DNA of 64,000 bases from Mycobacterium sp. 852013-50091_SCH5140682 (GCF_001665685.1 NZ_LZTB01000035.1:1-64000), one strand, 5' to 3'. Numbered from the stretch's first letter, positions 1 through 9,766 are shown. Numbers and translations: made by a program. The notes: generated from the sequence alone by a model not told the origin.

Positions 1-6
1 ATGCGA

Positions 7-39
7 TCGTCGGCAGCGTCAGATGTGTATAAGAGACAG
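7..39 (+). other. Illumina Nextera transposase adapter (sequencing artefact)
   Basis: Bases 7-39 match the Nextera read-1 adapter over its full 33 bases. The last 19 (21-39, AGATGTGTATAAGAGACAG) are the Tn5 mosaic end used in library preparation. This is untrimmed adapter at a contig end, not genomic DNA. Bases 1-6 are likewise suspect, and gene predictions crossing this stretch should be ignored. Confidence 0.97.
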
Positions 40-213
40 CCAAAATGGCGATGCGGCACGCTTTGTAGTCTCAGGCTCGGGCCCCGTAAGCGGGATTGAA
101 GGCCAGCACACCAGCTTCGCGCCGGATCAGAGACCAAGCCGACCTGGTCGTTGGGCGTGGACGAAGCCTCTGCCGCCATCCGCCGGGCACTCGATATTGC
201 TGTGCGCCAATGA
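40..213 (+). pseudogene. Possible C-terminal coding remnant at contig end, frameshifted
   Basis: No complete gene fits here. From about 121 to the stop at 211-213 one frame reads like an ordinary protein C-terminus (ETKPTWSLGVDEASAAIRRA, then LDIAVRQ and stop). This frame has a stop at 97-99. Just upstream a different frame reads plausibly (DAARFVVSGSGPVSGIEGQH), so the two would join only with a frameshift near 127-131. This could be the truncated end of a plus-strand gene carrying a read error at the contig edge, or chance. I do not recognise the family. Confidence 0.25.
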
Positions 214-377
214 CTTCCACTGCTCACGACGCTCATCAGAGCTGTGGAGTTTTGCTGCAGTGTTATGCCGGCACCGAGAACCCGTCGCAGTTGCTTGGTC
301 TCATCGGTCGGGTGGCCGCAAGCTGTTACCCAGCAGGCGCGGCCGCACGACGTCTATCCGCTTCGTCGCCTGACGGG

Positions 378-2360
378 TTATCCGCCGACGTGCACGATCG
401 GTCGGCGTTGCACATCGCGTTCGGCCTGGCGAAGCACTTCGCGGGTAACGGGTGCGGTCTCGCCTTGACCGAGCAGGACGAATCGGGCCAAGTGGGCCAA
501 CGGGTTGCCTTCGGTCCATTGGAAATGCAGGTGAGGCAGCAGGCCGGTGTCGTCGCGCACGCGCAACATCAACGCAGCCAAGGCGTTCGGCGCTGCAGAG
601 CTCTCCAGCCTCAGGAGATGGTGTCCGGCGGTGTCGATCCCGTGGACGGTCAGAGTGGAGGAGAACTCGGAGGGGTCGATCACCTCGACCTCGACGACGA
701 TGACATGCGCGTCCGGCGGGATCGGGTTGAGCAGCCGCTGCTGGTGTTCCTTTTCTTCCAGCTCTTCGGCGGTCTCGTCACAGCGATAGCGGTGGGCGAT
801 GAAGTGCAGTGCCCCCGCGGTAATTCCGTCCGCAATGAAGCGCAGCGCCAGCTCATCGAACTCGATGCGCTCGTGACGCAGTTCGGTGCTGCGACTGACC
901 CGAGAGGCCAGAGAGACCACCACCATCGCGACGATGAAGAGTATTGAGATGACGATGCCGTCCGGCTTGTCGACGATGTTCACCACCACGGCGTACGCCA
1001 GCAGCGCGGTGACGATGGAGAAGCCGATCGTGGCGCCGGTGCGGTGATATCGGTGCATGGCCAGGGTCACTGCGAATGCCCCGGACATCATCATGACCAG
1101 GATGCCGGTGGCGTAGGCGCCGGCCTGAGAGTCGACGTCCGCCCCGAACCAGATGGTGATCGCGATGGCGATCGCAGTGTTGAGCAGGACGACCGGGCGT
1201 ACCGCGCGGCCCCATTCGGGAGCCATGCCGTAGGACGGCAGGTAGCGCGGCACGATGTTGATCAGGCCCGCCATGGCTGACGCGCCGGCAAACCACAGGA
1301 TCAGGATTGTGCTGATGTCGTATGCCGTGCCGAAGCCATTGCCGAGCAATCCGTGAGCAAGGTATGCCAGTGCGCGCCCGTTGGCCTGCCCGCCTGCGGC
1401 GAACTCTGGGGCCGGTATCAGCACGGTGGTGATGAAGCTGGTCGCGAGCAGGTAGGCACTCATGATGAACGCTGCAGTGCCGAGAAGCTTTCGGGTGCGC
1501 GCGATTCGGCTCTTCCGCCGTTCCTCCTCGGTTCTGCCGTCAGCCTTGATCAGCGGCATCATGCTGACCCCGGTCTCGAACCCGGACAAGCCCAGCACCA
1601 ACAGCGGAAACGCGATGAACGCCGTCATGAGGGCGTTTCCCGCGCCGCCAGTGGACAGCATCGCGGTGAGCCAGTCGTGCACGCGGAAAGGTTGGCCGAT
1701 ACAGGCGAGGACCCCGGCGATCACCACGACCAGATTCAGGCCGAGGTAAGCCACGACAAGCGGCACCGCGACGATGACCGCTTCGCTGAAGCCGGCCAGA
1801 AACACCCCGCCCAGGATGAGCAGCAGGATCACCGTGATGACGACCGGGTGTCCGTCGAACGCCTCTGGTGTGAAAGGGTTCTCGATCAGGTGCGCGCTGG
1901 CGTCAGCCGCCGACAGGGTGATGGTGATGATCCATGAGGTCACCACGAACCCCAAAAGCACCAGCACGAGCAGTTTTCCGCGCCAGAACGGCAGCAGCCG
2001 TTCCAGCATCGCCACCGATCCCTGTCCGTGGGGACTTTCCTGGGCCACCCTGCGGTACATCGGCAACATGCCCAGCAGGGTCAGGAACACGATCAGCAGT
2101 GTGGCCAGCGGCGAAATCGCACCGGCGGCCAATGCGGCAATTCCCGGCGTATAACCAAGACTGGAAAAGTAATCCACGCCCGTCAGGCACATCACCTTCC
2201 ACCAGGCGTTCTCCTCGTGGTGTTCCTCGGACACCTCCGGCCCGGTGATCGACGTGACTCGCGCACGCATCAGCCAACGAACGAACGGGCTCGCTGAACG
2301 TTTGGGTCTGCTCGGCACCGGAGCGGCGATTACAACATCGGGATGGCCGGTCTGGGTCAT
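378..2360 (-). CDS. APC-superfamily permease with C-terminal soluble domain
   Basis: A 660-residue integral membrane protein. After about 50 polar N-terminal residues, a run of hydrophobic helices starts with the segment GVDYFSSLGYTPGIAALAAG, typical of the amino-acid/polyamine/organocation superfamily, and continues to about residue 470. The last 170 residues are soluble and mixed alpha/beta (IPPDAHVIVVEVEVIDPSEF), an extension that ordinary amino-acid permeases of about 480 residues lack. The ATG is preceded by GGAGG seven bases upstream. It is followed upstream by a second APC permease on the same strand, with 275 bp between them. The substrate cannot be read from sequence; an amino acid or other organic cation is likely. 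Confidence 0.85.
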   Translation of the reverse strand: MTQTGHPDVVIAAPVPSRPKRSASPFVRWLMRARVTSITGPEVSEEHHEENAWWKVMCLTGVDYFSSLGYTPGIAALAAGAISPLATLLIVFLTLLGMLPMYRRVAQESPHGQGSVAMLERLLPFWRGKLLVLVLLGFVVTSWIITITLSAADASAHLIENPFTPEAFDGHPVVITVILLLILGGVFLAGFSEAVIVAVPLVVAYLGLNLVVVIAGVLACIGQPFRVHDWLTAMLSTGGAGNALMTAFIAFPLLVLGLSGFETGVSMMPLIKADGRTEEERRKSRIARTRKLLGTAAFIMSAYLLATSFITTVLIPAPEFAAGGQANGRALAYLAHGLLGNGFGTAYDISTILILWFAGASAMAGLINIVPRYLPSYGMAPEWGRAVRPVVLLNTAIAIAITIWFGADVDSQAGAYATGILVMMMSGAFAVTLAMHRYHRTGATIGFSIVTALLAYAVVVNIVDKPDGIVISILFIVAMVVVSLASRVSRSTELRHERIEFDELALRFIADGITAGALHFIAHRYRCDETAEELEEKEHQQRLLNPIPPDAHVIVVEVEVIDPSEFSSTLTVHGIDTAGHHLLRLESSAAPNALAALMLRVRDDTGLLPHLHFQWTEGNPLAHLARFVLLGQGETAPVTREVLRQAERDVQRRPIVHVGG

Positions 2361-2635
2361 CGTGTTCCTCCACGAACGGCGGTTGGGCTAGTAGGGCACA
2401 TGGGCATGGTTCGGTCAGGGCGACAGCGGAACCCCAGACGAGATGGCGTCGTGCAGGACAGTCCATCCGGTACTGGGAGTTCCGCTGTCTTTCCTGGGCC
2501 CCCCACCTGGCGTGTCATGGTCGCCAGAGGCCCGGTCATGGTGGTCGGTCGTGGCTACCGACCAAGGGGTGGATTTCGTTTTCGGTTATATCTGGATTCC
2601 GCCGCAGCGTCGGACGCGGCGGGCCAATGCCAGGC

Positions 2636-4114
2636 TTATGCGGGTTCAGGTTCGGGTTCGACAGGGGCGGGTGTGTTTTGGATGCGGCGGTCGGTGATGC
2701 GACGCCACATGTGCAGGGGGACGTAGGCGGCCAGGACGAGGACGCCGACGAAGAACAGGGTGTGGCTGGGGGTGCCGATGACGATCGAGGGGCTGTTCCA
2801 GCCGCCGAAGAGCCACAGCACGGTGCAGAAGATCCCGATGGCCAGGGCGATCCAGCGCATGAAGCCCGGGAGTCGGACTGGGCGGTGGATGTCGGGGCGG
2901 GTGTGGCGGTGGGCGAAGTACGCGAAAAAGACCAGGCCACAAGAGAAGAGGTAGCCCATGTTGGAGAAGATGTAGATGCGGAGGGGGCTGCCGAAGAGTA
3001 GGACGATCACCGAGCACACGACGTTGAACGCCATGGCGCGGGCGGGCACGCCGTGGGTGTTGAGGCGGCCGAACCAGCGAGGCAGCATGCCGTCCTCGGA
3101 GGCTTGATAGAGCGAGCGGGCGCAGCCCATGATCGCGTTGAGTACCGAGAGGAGCAGGGCCACGATGAGGGGTAGGCCAAGGGCCCATTCGACCCAGCCG
3201 CCGGTCGTGCCGGTGACTTTGGTGATCAGCGCGGAGAAGATGGTGAGCGGGTCGGCGTCCTTGGCGACACCGAGGACCAGGACGAGCGCGACAGCCATGA
3301 AGACGAAGATGAAAAAGCCGTAGATCCCTTCGATGGTCATGGCGATCTTCGCGTCGCGGGCCGGATTGCGGCATTCGCCGAGGTAGCAGGCGGCGGCTTC
3401 CATGGCCAGTACCGACCAGGTCATGACGAACATCCACGCCAAGATCAGGGTCGGGCTGCCGGTGACACCTGACGCGAAGTGGAAGCCCGCGAGATTGCTC
3501 AGCGTCATGGAGCTCGGGCGGAACAGCGGCAGCAGGATGAGCAGGGTCAGCGGAGCCATGGACACGATGCCGAGGACCGTGGCGAATTCGGCGCCGAGTT
3601 TGATGCCGAAGTAGGCGGGCACGTACATGATCGCGATGGCGACGATCGAGATGATCAGCACCGACAGCGTGATGGGGCTGCCCAGTCCGCCGAACGGCAG
3701 AAACGACGGGCCGGTGGGGATGGAGAACAGCTGGGTGATGTAGGCCGAGGCCAGGATCATGTTGATGGGGGCGACCGGGAACCAGCCCAGCCAATAAGCC
3801 CAGGCCGAGAGGCCGCCGAGGTGGGTGGCGGTGGCGGGGTGGACCAGTTCGAAGGATTCGGTGGTGTAGGAGGGCAGTCCGCCGGTGCGGTGCGGCATGA
3901 CGGCGGCCAGTTCGGCAGCAAACAGACACAGCAGAACCCCGATGCCGGTGGCGATGGCCAGCATCGGCACCGCCGCGGCGCCGAGGGCTTGCACGGCCGG
4001 TGGGTCGATACCGGTGACCAGGATGGGGCCGGCCAATCCGATGACGAAGGCACCCCACCAGTTGGTGCCTTTGTGCAATTTCGGTTCAGACCCAACGGGG
4101 TTCGACGACGTCAT
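2636..4114 (-). CDS. APC-superfamily amino-acid permease
   Basis: A 492-residue permease with about 12 hydrophobic segments. The first helix carries the APC-type region WWGAFVIGLAGPILVTGIDP, and a conserved stretch in the middle reads MEAAACYLGECRNPARDAK, the usual glutamate-containing motif of this superfamily. The tail is short and acidic/proline rich. I use the ATG at 4114 because AAGGGA lies about nine bases upstream; an in-frame ATG 16 codons earlier has no such site. Substrate unknown. The protein is a normal-length APC member, unlike its longer neighbour at 378-2360. Confidence 0.88.
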   Translation of the reverse strand: MTSSNPVGSEPKLHKGTNWWGAFVIGLAGPILVTGIDPPAVQALGAAAVPMLAIATGIGVLLCLFAAELAAVMPHRTGGLPSYTTESFELVHPATATHLGGLSAWAYWLGWFPVAPINMILASAYITQLFSIPTGPSFLPFGGLGSPITLSVLIISIVAIAIMYVPAYFGIKLGAEFATVLGIVSMAPLTLLILLPLFRPSSMTLSNLAGFHFASGVTGSPTLILAWMFVMTWSVLAMEAAACYLGECRNPARDAKIAMTIEGIYGFFIFVFMAVALVLVLGVAKDADPLTIFSALITKVTGTTGGWVEWALGLPLIVALLLSVLNAIMGCARSLYQASEDGMLPRWFGRLNTHGVPARAMAFNVVCSVIVLLFGSPLRIYIFSNMGYLFSCGLVFFAYFAHRHTRPDIHRPVRLPGFMRWIALAIGIFCTVLWLFGGWNSPSIVIGTPSHTLFFVGVLVLAAYVPLHMWRRITDRRIQNTPAPVEPEPEPA

Positions 4115-4738
4115 GCCGGGAGTCCCTTCGCGGGCGCTGCAGCGTGCAGCGGACGAACGCACCTCAGCGGTGTGATTCGGAGCACAGTACGCCTGTTTCT
4201 CGACAAGAAACAGAATTTAATGTTGTGAAAAACCTGTACATCGCGGCGACCCAGAATACCGCTGCCCGCTCATCAACCACGCCACCCACCGACGAACTTT
4301 GAAAAGGCAAAAACCTTACGCCGCAACAACCTCCATCCTCGCCCCACAAATCACGCAGCCCGGCATCAATTATGCCTACGGACGTCCTCGTCGACAGAGT
4401 TCGATTCGCCCTGCCACTCCTTGTGGGCGACCAATCTTCTCGTGTGTCACCGGGAGAATCCGAAACGTCGGCCACCGCTCGCGCCCGGTCGTCGGCACTC
4501 TAGGTGGACCGCACGGCCAGGCTGTTCCTCCAAATAATCTTGGGCAACAACGCATTACGTCAGAGAGTCAGTTGTCTTGCCAGTCCCGTTAATGGTCGTC
4601 TTCGGCACGCAGCACCACTATGAGCGCGGGCGCAGCCGGCGACGGAGCACTGGAGTAGTCAACTACTGCATGCGCCAGCTGCATCTCGTCCGATCATGGC
4701 AGAACCGGGGTTCAGGTACTGCACAGGAGAGAACGCTC
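4115..4738. other. Intergenic region, no gene supported
   Basis: This 624-bp stretch separates the divergent permease and secreted-protein genes. Short open frames exist on both strands but read as low-complexity Arg/Ser/Pro strings without family resemblance. It must hold promoters for both flanking genes, but no clear promoter or operator motif could be assigned. Confidence 0.5.
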
Positions 4739-5257
4739 ATGACTTACAACAGAACTCGCATCGCTTCCGTCGCCACGGCTGTGTGTGCAACCGTGTCCCT
4801 CACGATGCCGGCGTCGGCGTCCGCGATGCCAAGAGTTCCCTTGGCCCCGTTCTGCGGTGGGTGGGCGTTGCCTGCCGGCAATTTTGTGATCAACCAGGAC
4901 AACAACATCGTGGTGGAGATGGATGGGTGGGATGGACCGGCGCCGTCACAGCAGCATATTCAGTACCAATTGAACTATTCACTGTTCGGCCAGCCGCCAG
5001 CCGTGACGACAGGCACAGTGACCGACGGCGCCATTGAGGGCAACACGATTCACTTCAAAGCGGATTGGGACCCACATCCGGGATCGAGCGACTGGAACCA
5101 GTACACCGGCACCATCGATGACAACGGATACGCGAGCGGGACTACCTATAACGATGGCCAGAAGGCGGATAGGGGCAACAAGTGGGGTTCGGTCGGCCCA
5201 CTTACCTGCGTCGGTTCACCCGGCGTCCCGTGGATGCCGCCGATAGTGACTTCGTAG
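4739..5257 (+). CDS. Secreted protein of unknown function
   Basis: A 172-residue protein with a clear Sec signal peptide: basic N-terminus (MTYNRTR), hydrophobic core and an Ala-Ser-Ala cleavage region near residues 27-31. The mature part is rich in Asn, Asp, Trp and Gly (NQDNNIVVEMDGWDGPAPSQ), with two cysteines (in APFCGGW and PLTCVGS) that could form a disulfide. ATG at 4739 follows CAGGAGAG. It resembles small exported hypothetical proteins of mycobacteria; no catalytic motif is visible. The gene stands alone. Confidence 0.8.
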   Translation: MTYNRTRIASVATAVCATVSLTMPASASAMPRVPLAPFCGGWALPAGNFVINQDNNIVVEMDGWDGPAPSQQHIQYQLNYSLFGQPPAVTTGTVTDGAIEGNTIHFKADWDPHPGSSDWNQYTGTIDDNGYASGTTYNDGQKADRGNKWGSVGPLTCVGSPGVPWMPPIVTS

Positions 5258-5520
5258 GAGCTGTCCAATCCGACAGCAGTGAGGATTACGACTCCGTACC
5301 GCCGCACTTGCACGAGCCGGATCGAACAAAACGAACATCGCCGGCGAACGTTTGCGCCAGCAGCTCAGCGGGCACACCACGCACGGTGGGGGCTGCGATG
5401 GGCTGCTTCGAGGCCCTGCACAAGGCGATGCTCAGGACCGCAGCCTCGACGTTGAGCACCCAGCGCCGATCCCGTGTCGCCGACCCCCATCGCTCTCAAA
5501 ATCGCACCCGATGCGGCAGC

Positions 5521-6360
5521 TCAGACGGCCTCACCATCTGTTTCCGTGCCGGGCGGCGACGTGAGCTGCCGCACGAGACGAGTGGCCACGATGCGCAGTG
5601 GAACATTCGTATTCTGGCTTTCCCGACGCAACCGCGCGAAGGCCTCGTCGGCATCGATTGCGTGCATGGCCATCAACATTCCCTTGGCCTGTTCGATGGG
5701 CGCGCGTGTCTCCAAGGCCCGCTGCAGCCCGGTCGCCACATCATGGGCCGACCGGAAGCGCGCGAAATCGCCGATCGCGCGAGACACTGCCTCGGTCAAC
5801 AGGTCCAGAATTTCGACGTCGAAGCTATCGAACGCCGAACTGGACCGGCCATACAGATTGAGTGACCCGAACGTCTGATCCCCGGCGATCAGCGGCGCGG
5901 CGAGAAAACTGCGAATGCCTTCGGCGTGCGCAGCCGCCGCAAATCGCGGCCAGGTGGCGGCGGCCTGGCCGAAGTCCACAAGCACGATCTGGCCGGTGCG
6001 GGCGGCGTGTAGGCAAGGACCCTCGCCGCAGTCGTACTGTTCGGTATCGACCCGCAGAGTGCGCTGATCGGTGTGCACAGCCGTGTAGGTTTTCCTGGCC
6101 AGATCGATGGTCACGCCCGTGCTGTCGGCGCCAGGAATCGTCTGCTGAGCAATCTGCGCGAGGTTCTGCAGCAAGCTGAGCAGTTCGTCCTCATCGGCGA
6201 CGGTCCGGCTTACTGCGAGCAATCTCCGACCGAGCTCGGTAGCGCTGACGTGCCAAGCCCCGGCGGCCGCAGCGACGACCAGCTCAGCCGCCTCGCCGGC
6301 ATCTGGAGCCGCCGCCTTTGCGGGCAGCGAATCGTCGGTACGCGGATCCGAATGCGTCAT
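5521..6360 (-). CDS. GAF and ANTAR domain protein (RNA-binding antiterminator)
   Basis: A 279-residue protein. Residues about 55-190 form a GAF sensor domain (PGADSTGVTIDL and CGEGPCLHAARTGQIVLVDF are typical). Residues about 200-265 form an ANTAR domain (TRAPIEQAKGMLMAMHAIDA, then DEAFARLRRESQ). ANTAR proteins bind paired hairpins in nascent mRNA and prevent termination; the GAF domain senses a ligand or redox state. This domain pair is abundant in mycobacteria. The first 40 residues are Ala/Asp rich and probably disordered. No target hairpin was identified nearby. Confidence 0.92.
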   Translation of the reverse strand: MTHSDPRTDDSLPAKAAAPDAGEAAELVVAAAAGAWHVSATELGRRLLAVSRTVADEDELLSLLQNLAQIAQQTIPGADSTGVTIDLARKTYTAVHTDQRTLRVDTEQYDCGEGPCLHAARTGQIVLVDFGQAAATWPRFAAAAHAEGIRSFLAAPLIAGDQTFGSLNLYGRSSSAFDSFDVEILDLLTEAVSRAIGDFARFRSAHDVATGLQRALETRAPIEQAKGMLMAMHAIDADEAFARLRRESQNTNVPLRIVATRLVRQLTSPPGTETDGEAV

Positions 6361-6456
6361 TCAATGAGTGTGGCATAACTGACGCACGGGTAACTACCAG
6401 TCCGGCATTGACTCCAGGGACCCGCAGCCCTGTGCCTGTGGCGTAATCCGCCTCGA

Positions 6457-7251
6457 CTACGCCGGTGCGTTCGACAGCACCTGAATAACCTCATCCAGCG
6501 GTTCCGGTGACGTCGCCAGCTCGCCGAGGTACGGATGCGAAAACTCCAAGACCATGAACAGTGCCGCGGCGATCAGCACGCACAAGCTCGCGACCATCAC
6601 GTAGTGCATGGACGGTTTCTCGACGCCGTAGACAATCGCGCAGCCGAGGACCAAACCGCTGGTCAGCAAAATGACCACCCACAACGACCACGGTGGGCCG
6701 ACATCTATCCGGGCCTGCAATATCCGTTCTGTACGTGACAGGCGGATGCTGTCCAGGTTGCCCAATGAGGTGTCAACAGCCTTGGTTTGAGTGTCGTTGC
6801 GCGGCTGGACTTGTCGATAGGCGGTGTAGAGACGCGCGAGCGCCTTGTCGGCTTCAGGGGAGGAACGGCCGGCAGAGGCTTCTGGCCACTCGGCTATTGC
6901 CGCACGTTGGTACTCGAGCAGGCTCTCGCGGATCCGGTCGCTGTCGGTCTTGTCGAACACATTGAGGTCCCCCGCCAGCTGCACCCCGGTCGCTGCCTCA
7001 GTCCGCACCTCGGAGTCCGCATCGTTCATCTGACCCCAAAAGGTGTTGGTGAAGAAGGTGACCAGGATCGCGAACATGAATCCGATGAAGCTGAAGGCGA
7101 ACAACGTGACATGGTTCTGTTCGCCCTCCTCCAACCGCGGGAACCGATGCCGGACATAGAACAAGAGCAGCAACGCTCCGCCCGCGATGAGGACAACGAG
7201 TCCGAGCAGCAGCAGCCACGATGGGACGTTGCTCAGCAGCCAGCGACTCAC
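6457..7251 (-). CDS. DUF4239 family membrane protein (bestrophin-like)
   Basis: A 264-residue protein with two N-terminal transmembrane helices (SWLLLLGLVVLIAGGALLLL and a second near residues 48-70), a central soluble helical region of about 100 residues, and two C-terminal helices (WSLWVVILLTSGLVLGCAIV and following). This topology and the phrase EEGEQNHVTLFAFSFIGFMF fit DUF4239. Start is GTG at 7251 with GAGGA about 12 bases upstream. It lies 25 bp downstream of the flavin oxidase start-to-stop order, so the two may be cotranscribed. Function unknown; a channel-like role is only inferred from the fold. Confidence 0.8.
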   Translation of the reverse strand: MSRWLLSNVPSWLLLLGLVVLIAGGALLLLFYVRHRFPRLEEGEQNHVTLFAFSFIGFMFAILVTFFTNTFWGQMNDADSEVRTEAATGVQLAGDLNVFDKTDSDRIRESLLEYQRAAIAEWPEASAGRSSPEADKALARLYTAYRQVQPRNDTQTKAVDTSLGNLDSIRLSRTERILQARIDVGPPWSLWVVILLTSGLVLGCAIVYGVEKPSMHYVMVASLCVLIAAALFMVLEFSHPYLGELATSPEPLDEVIQVLSNAPA

Positions 7252-7276
7252 TAGTCACAAATCCTCACGGTCGCGC

Positions 7277-8623
7277 TCACAGGCTCTGCTCGTAGGTGAA
7301 CACCTGGTCAGGATCGTATTTCGCCTTGACAGCGCGCAGCCGATCGACGTTGGGTCCCCAATATGCGGCTTCCCACCCCGCCATGTCGGCATTCGGAACA
7401 TTGACATAGGCGCCATTCACGAAGGGGCTCAACGCTTCACCGAAGTCCGCGATCCACGCGAGGCACTCCGCGGTCAGCGGATCGTCCGCGTCGGGGTCCG
7501 CGCCGCGAGTGCCCCACCCGGCGCCGGGTTCGGCATAGAAGAGGGCGTCGCGGTGAGCGAATGCCGAACCACCGGCCGGTTCGCTGCTGGTGACGGCTCC
7601 ACCGAACGCGTTGGTGAAGTAGTCGCACGTCGGAGTCGGTGCCTTGGCCATGAGCGATGCGACCAGGCCGATCGCTTCCGGCGGGAACGGCTCAGAAATG
7701 AACTGCGAGTGGTACTTCCAGTTCGCGGCCTCCTCGGCGACGGGTATCTGAAAGCTCGCGTAGATGTCGGCCCAGCGTGCGTCCTTCACCGCGACCTCGG
7801 GTCCACCGACCGACAGAATCGGCGCCAGCATCTGCGCGGCCTCCTTTTCCGACCCGCCGGCCAGCAAACCGACCAACTTGACCTCATCACGGTGAATCTC
7901 AAGCTGGGAGGTGAGGCGATTGTCGGTGTGAGGAGCGACATCCTGCCAGGTTGCGAACACGTCCTGAAGGTCGAGCAACCGTGGCCATATCGCGGTGAGG
8001 TAGATCGCCTGCGTCAAGGGATGGATCTTGTAAGTCAGTGACGTGACGATTCCGAAGTTTCCATTGCCGGCGCCTCGCAGCGCCCACAGTAGATCTGCGT
8101 TGTTCTCCTCGTCAGCGACGATCACCTCGGCCCCGCCGCCCGCCTGCGCGACGACCACCTCTGCCCCGAGCAGATTGTCCGATGCCATGCCGTACCTGCG
8201 GGTGAGCAGACCGAAACCGCCCCCGAGCGTCGCCCCAACGAGCCCGACCGTTCCCTCCGTCCCGGTCGGTGCCGCGAAGCCGGCCTTACCGAGTCCGGTT
8301 ACCGCTTCCAACTGGTTGAGTCCGGCACCGACGGTGGCAGTACTCGAAGCCTCGTCGATCTGGGTCGACTTCATTCGACTCACGTCGATGACGAGACCAC
8401 CGTCGACGGCCGACCAACCCTCCAGGCTGTGGCCACCGCTGCGGGCGCGGACCGGAACATCGTTCTGCCGCGCCCACGTCAGGGCATTGACCACATCCGC
8501 CGTCTCGGTGCAGAACACGATCGCCTGAGGATGGCAGGAGTACAGCAGGTTGTAGCCGACCCGCGCCCCGTCATAGGCCGAATCACCTGGCCGCACAACC
8601 TCGCCCGTCAATGTTGTGGCCAC
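7277..8623 (-). CDS. FAD-linked oxidase, berberine-bridge/BBE type
   Basis: A 448-residue FAD-binding oxidoreductase. The PCMH-type FAD domain is N-terminal; RARSGGHSLEGWSAVDGGLV contains His65, the expected covalent FAD attachment residue. The second FAD loop (TVGLVGATLGGGFGLLTRRY) has no cysteine where bicovalent BBE enzymes have one, so only single attachment is predicted. The C-terminus YDPDQVFTYEQSL is the usual BBE ending. I chose the GTG at 8623 because AAGGAG sits seven bases upstream; an ATG at 8677 lacks a binding site. Such enzymes oxidise sugars, alcohols or alkaloid-like compounds; the substrate here is unknown. It probably shares a transcript with the downstream DUF4239 gene. 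Confidence 0.88.
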   Translation of the reverse strand: MATTLTGEVVRPGDSAYDGARVGYNLLYSCHPQAIVFCTETADVVNALTWARQNDVPVRARSGGHSLEGWSAVDGGLVIDVSRMKSTQIDEASSTATVGAGLNQLEAVTGLGKAGFAAPTGTEGTVGLVGATLGGGFGLLTRRYGMASDNLLGAEVVVAQAGGGAEVIVADEENNADLLWALRGAGNGNFGIVTSLTYKIHPLTQAIYLTAIWPRLLDLQDVFATWQDVAPHTDNRLTSQLEIHRDEVKLVGLLAGGSEKEAAQMLAPILSVGGPEVAVKDARWADIYASFQIPVAEEAANWKYHSQFISEPFPPEAIGLVASLMAKAPTPTCDYFTNAFGGAVTSSEPAGGSAFAHRDALFYAEPGAGWGTRGADPDADDPLTAECLAWIADFGEALSPFVNGAYVNVPNADMAGWEAAYWGPNVDRLRAVKAKYDPDQVFTYEQSL

Positions 8624-8950
8624 AGCGTCACTCCTTGTTTGCGTGAGGACATCCGCTTCCCCGGCTCCGATTCCCATCTCACGAGCGCCACCGAGCTGAC
8701 AGCTGACAACTCGTCGGCAACGTGCGCTTGCGGCCCAACTTCCGTCATCGCGGCCCTACCGTCGCAGGAATCAACACGCCAAATCTACTCAGCAAGGCGG
8801 GAGTTGTTCGGGGAATTTGACACCTCTGCAGGTTATTTGCTGAGAGTTGACTGGATCCTCGCTGAGGGCGCAGCTGAGCCGGTGAGGAGAAGCGCGAATG
8901 GCCACCACCGAGGGCTCTACATCGCCAGGTCAGAGGCCTATGCTTTCGCC
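8624..8950. other. Intergenic region between divergent genes
   Basis: 327 bp between the oxidase and the small plus-strand gene. It presumably holds both promoters. No convincing gene or repeat was seen. The 3' part can be read in frame with the next gene from a GTG at 8882. Confidence 0.4.
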
Positions 8951-9313
8951 ATGATCCACACCGCGGTGGTCGGCGTTTGCGAATATCGGATCAGTACTGA
9001 AGAAGAAGACGTCATCGACGCGCGGTGGATCACCGACGACCAGGTCGAGGACGGCTGCAAGATCTGCCGGGGCCGAGCAACGGGCGACACGTCCAACGGC
9101 TTTCCCGGTGATTACCACGTCAAGTACTTCGGCGCCGAAGACGAATTGGTCGGCGACTTCGATTTGCATATCGAACAGCTCGGGGACGCTTGTCGCCTGA
9201 CCTGGCGCAACCGCCCCGACGCCGAATCCGCGCCCGGCGAAATCGCGTGCGAGGGAATCGGTTTCCCGCCTGACGACCACTCGATGGTGCTGACGTACTG
9301 GCTGACGGAGTAA
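8951..9313 (+). CDS. Hypothetical protein, 120 residues
   Basis: The protein is acidic (EEEDVIDARWITDDQVEDGC) with two cysteine-containing patches (DGCKICRGR and GDACRLTWRN), no signal peptide and no membrane helix. Third codon positions are strongly G/C, supporting real coding. Start is uncertain: ATG 8951 lacks a clear ribosome site and an in-frame GTG at 8882 would add 23 residues. I do not recognise the family. The paired CxxC-like segment KICRG is not followed by a matching second pair, so a zinc ribbon is not supported. Confidence 0.55.
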   Translation: MIHTAVVGVCEYRISTEEEDVIDARWITDDQVEDGCKICRGRATGDTSNGFPGDYHVKYFGAEDELVGDFDLHIEQLGDACRLTWRNRPDAESAPGEIACEGIGFPPDDHSMVLTYWLTE

Positions 9314-9766
9314 GTATACTTGGTTCTTCTCAACATCTTTCGCGCAGGCTACGGCATGCCCGCAGGATGGCTGATCGAGAGCGGATTCGACTGCGCCAGC
9401 GGGAAATACACACCGCCGGCATCAGCTCTTGAGTTGTTCGACCCAAATCGCATGCACAGCAAGGTTGCCCGCATTGACCCAACTATGGGGCCTGTCCGGG
9501 TAGCATCATCAGCGAATCTCTCGTTGCGAGAACGTGTCTCTCCGGCGGCGGTGCCACGATCAGCAGCGCCGGCGCCATCGAGTGACCGGACGACGCCAAC
9601 TCCTCCCACGTGACGGTCCAGGACAGCGATATCAGCCCTGCCGGCATTCGAGGCGCACACTGTGGCGGTGATTCGCGGCGCATCTGTACCAGACACGCAC
9701 TCCGGTGCCGACGCGCATCGGGTCATCCGGCCACCCCTGACAGCGGCACAGGTTTAGGCTGCGCGG
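9314..9766. other. Intergenic region, no gene supported
   Basis: About 450 bp upstream of the LysR gene. Open frames on both strands are Arg/Ala/Ser strings with no family signature. The region should carry the LysR gene promoter; no clear LysR box was found. Confidence 0.4.

Noticed and set aside
21..39. Tn5 mosaic end as a sign of a real transposon
   Set aside because: It is part of the full Nextera adapter at a contig end; no transposase or second end is present.
96..947. Long plus-strand reading frame of 283 codons
   Set aside because: It lies antisense to the permease gene for most of its length, and its protein has no family character.
4164..4475. Minus-strand frame of 103 codons upstream of the permease
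   Set aside because: No ribosome site, atypical composition and no recognisable motif; treated as intergenic.
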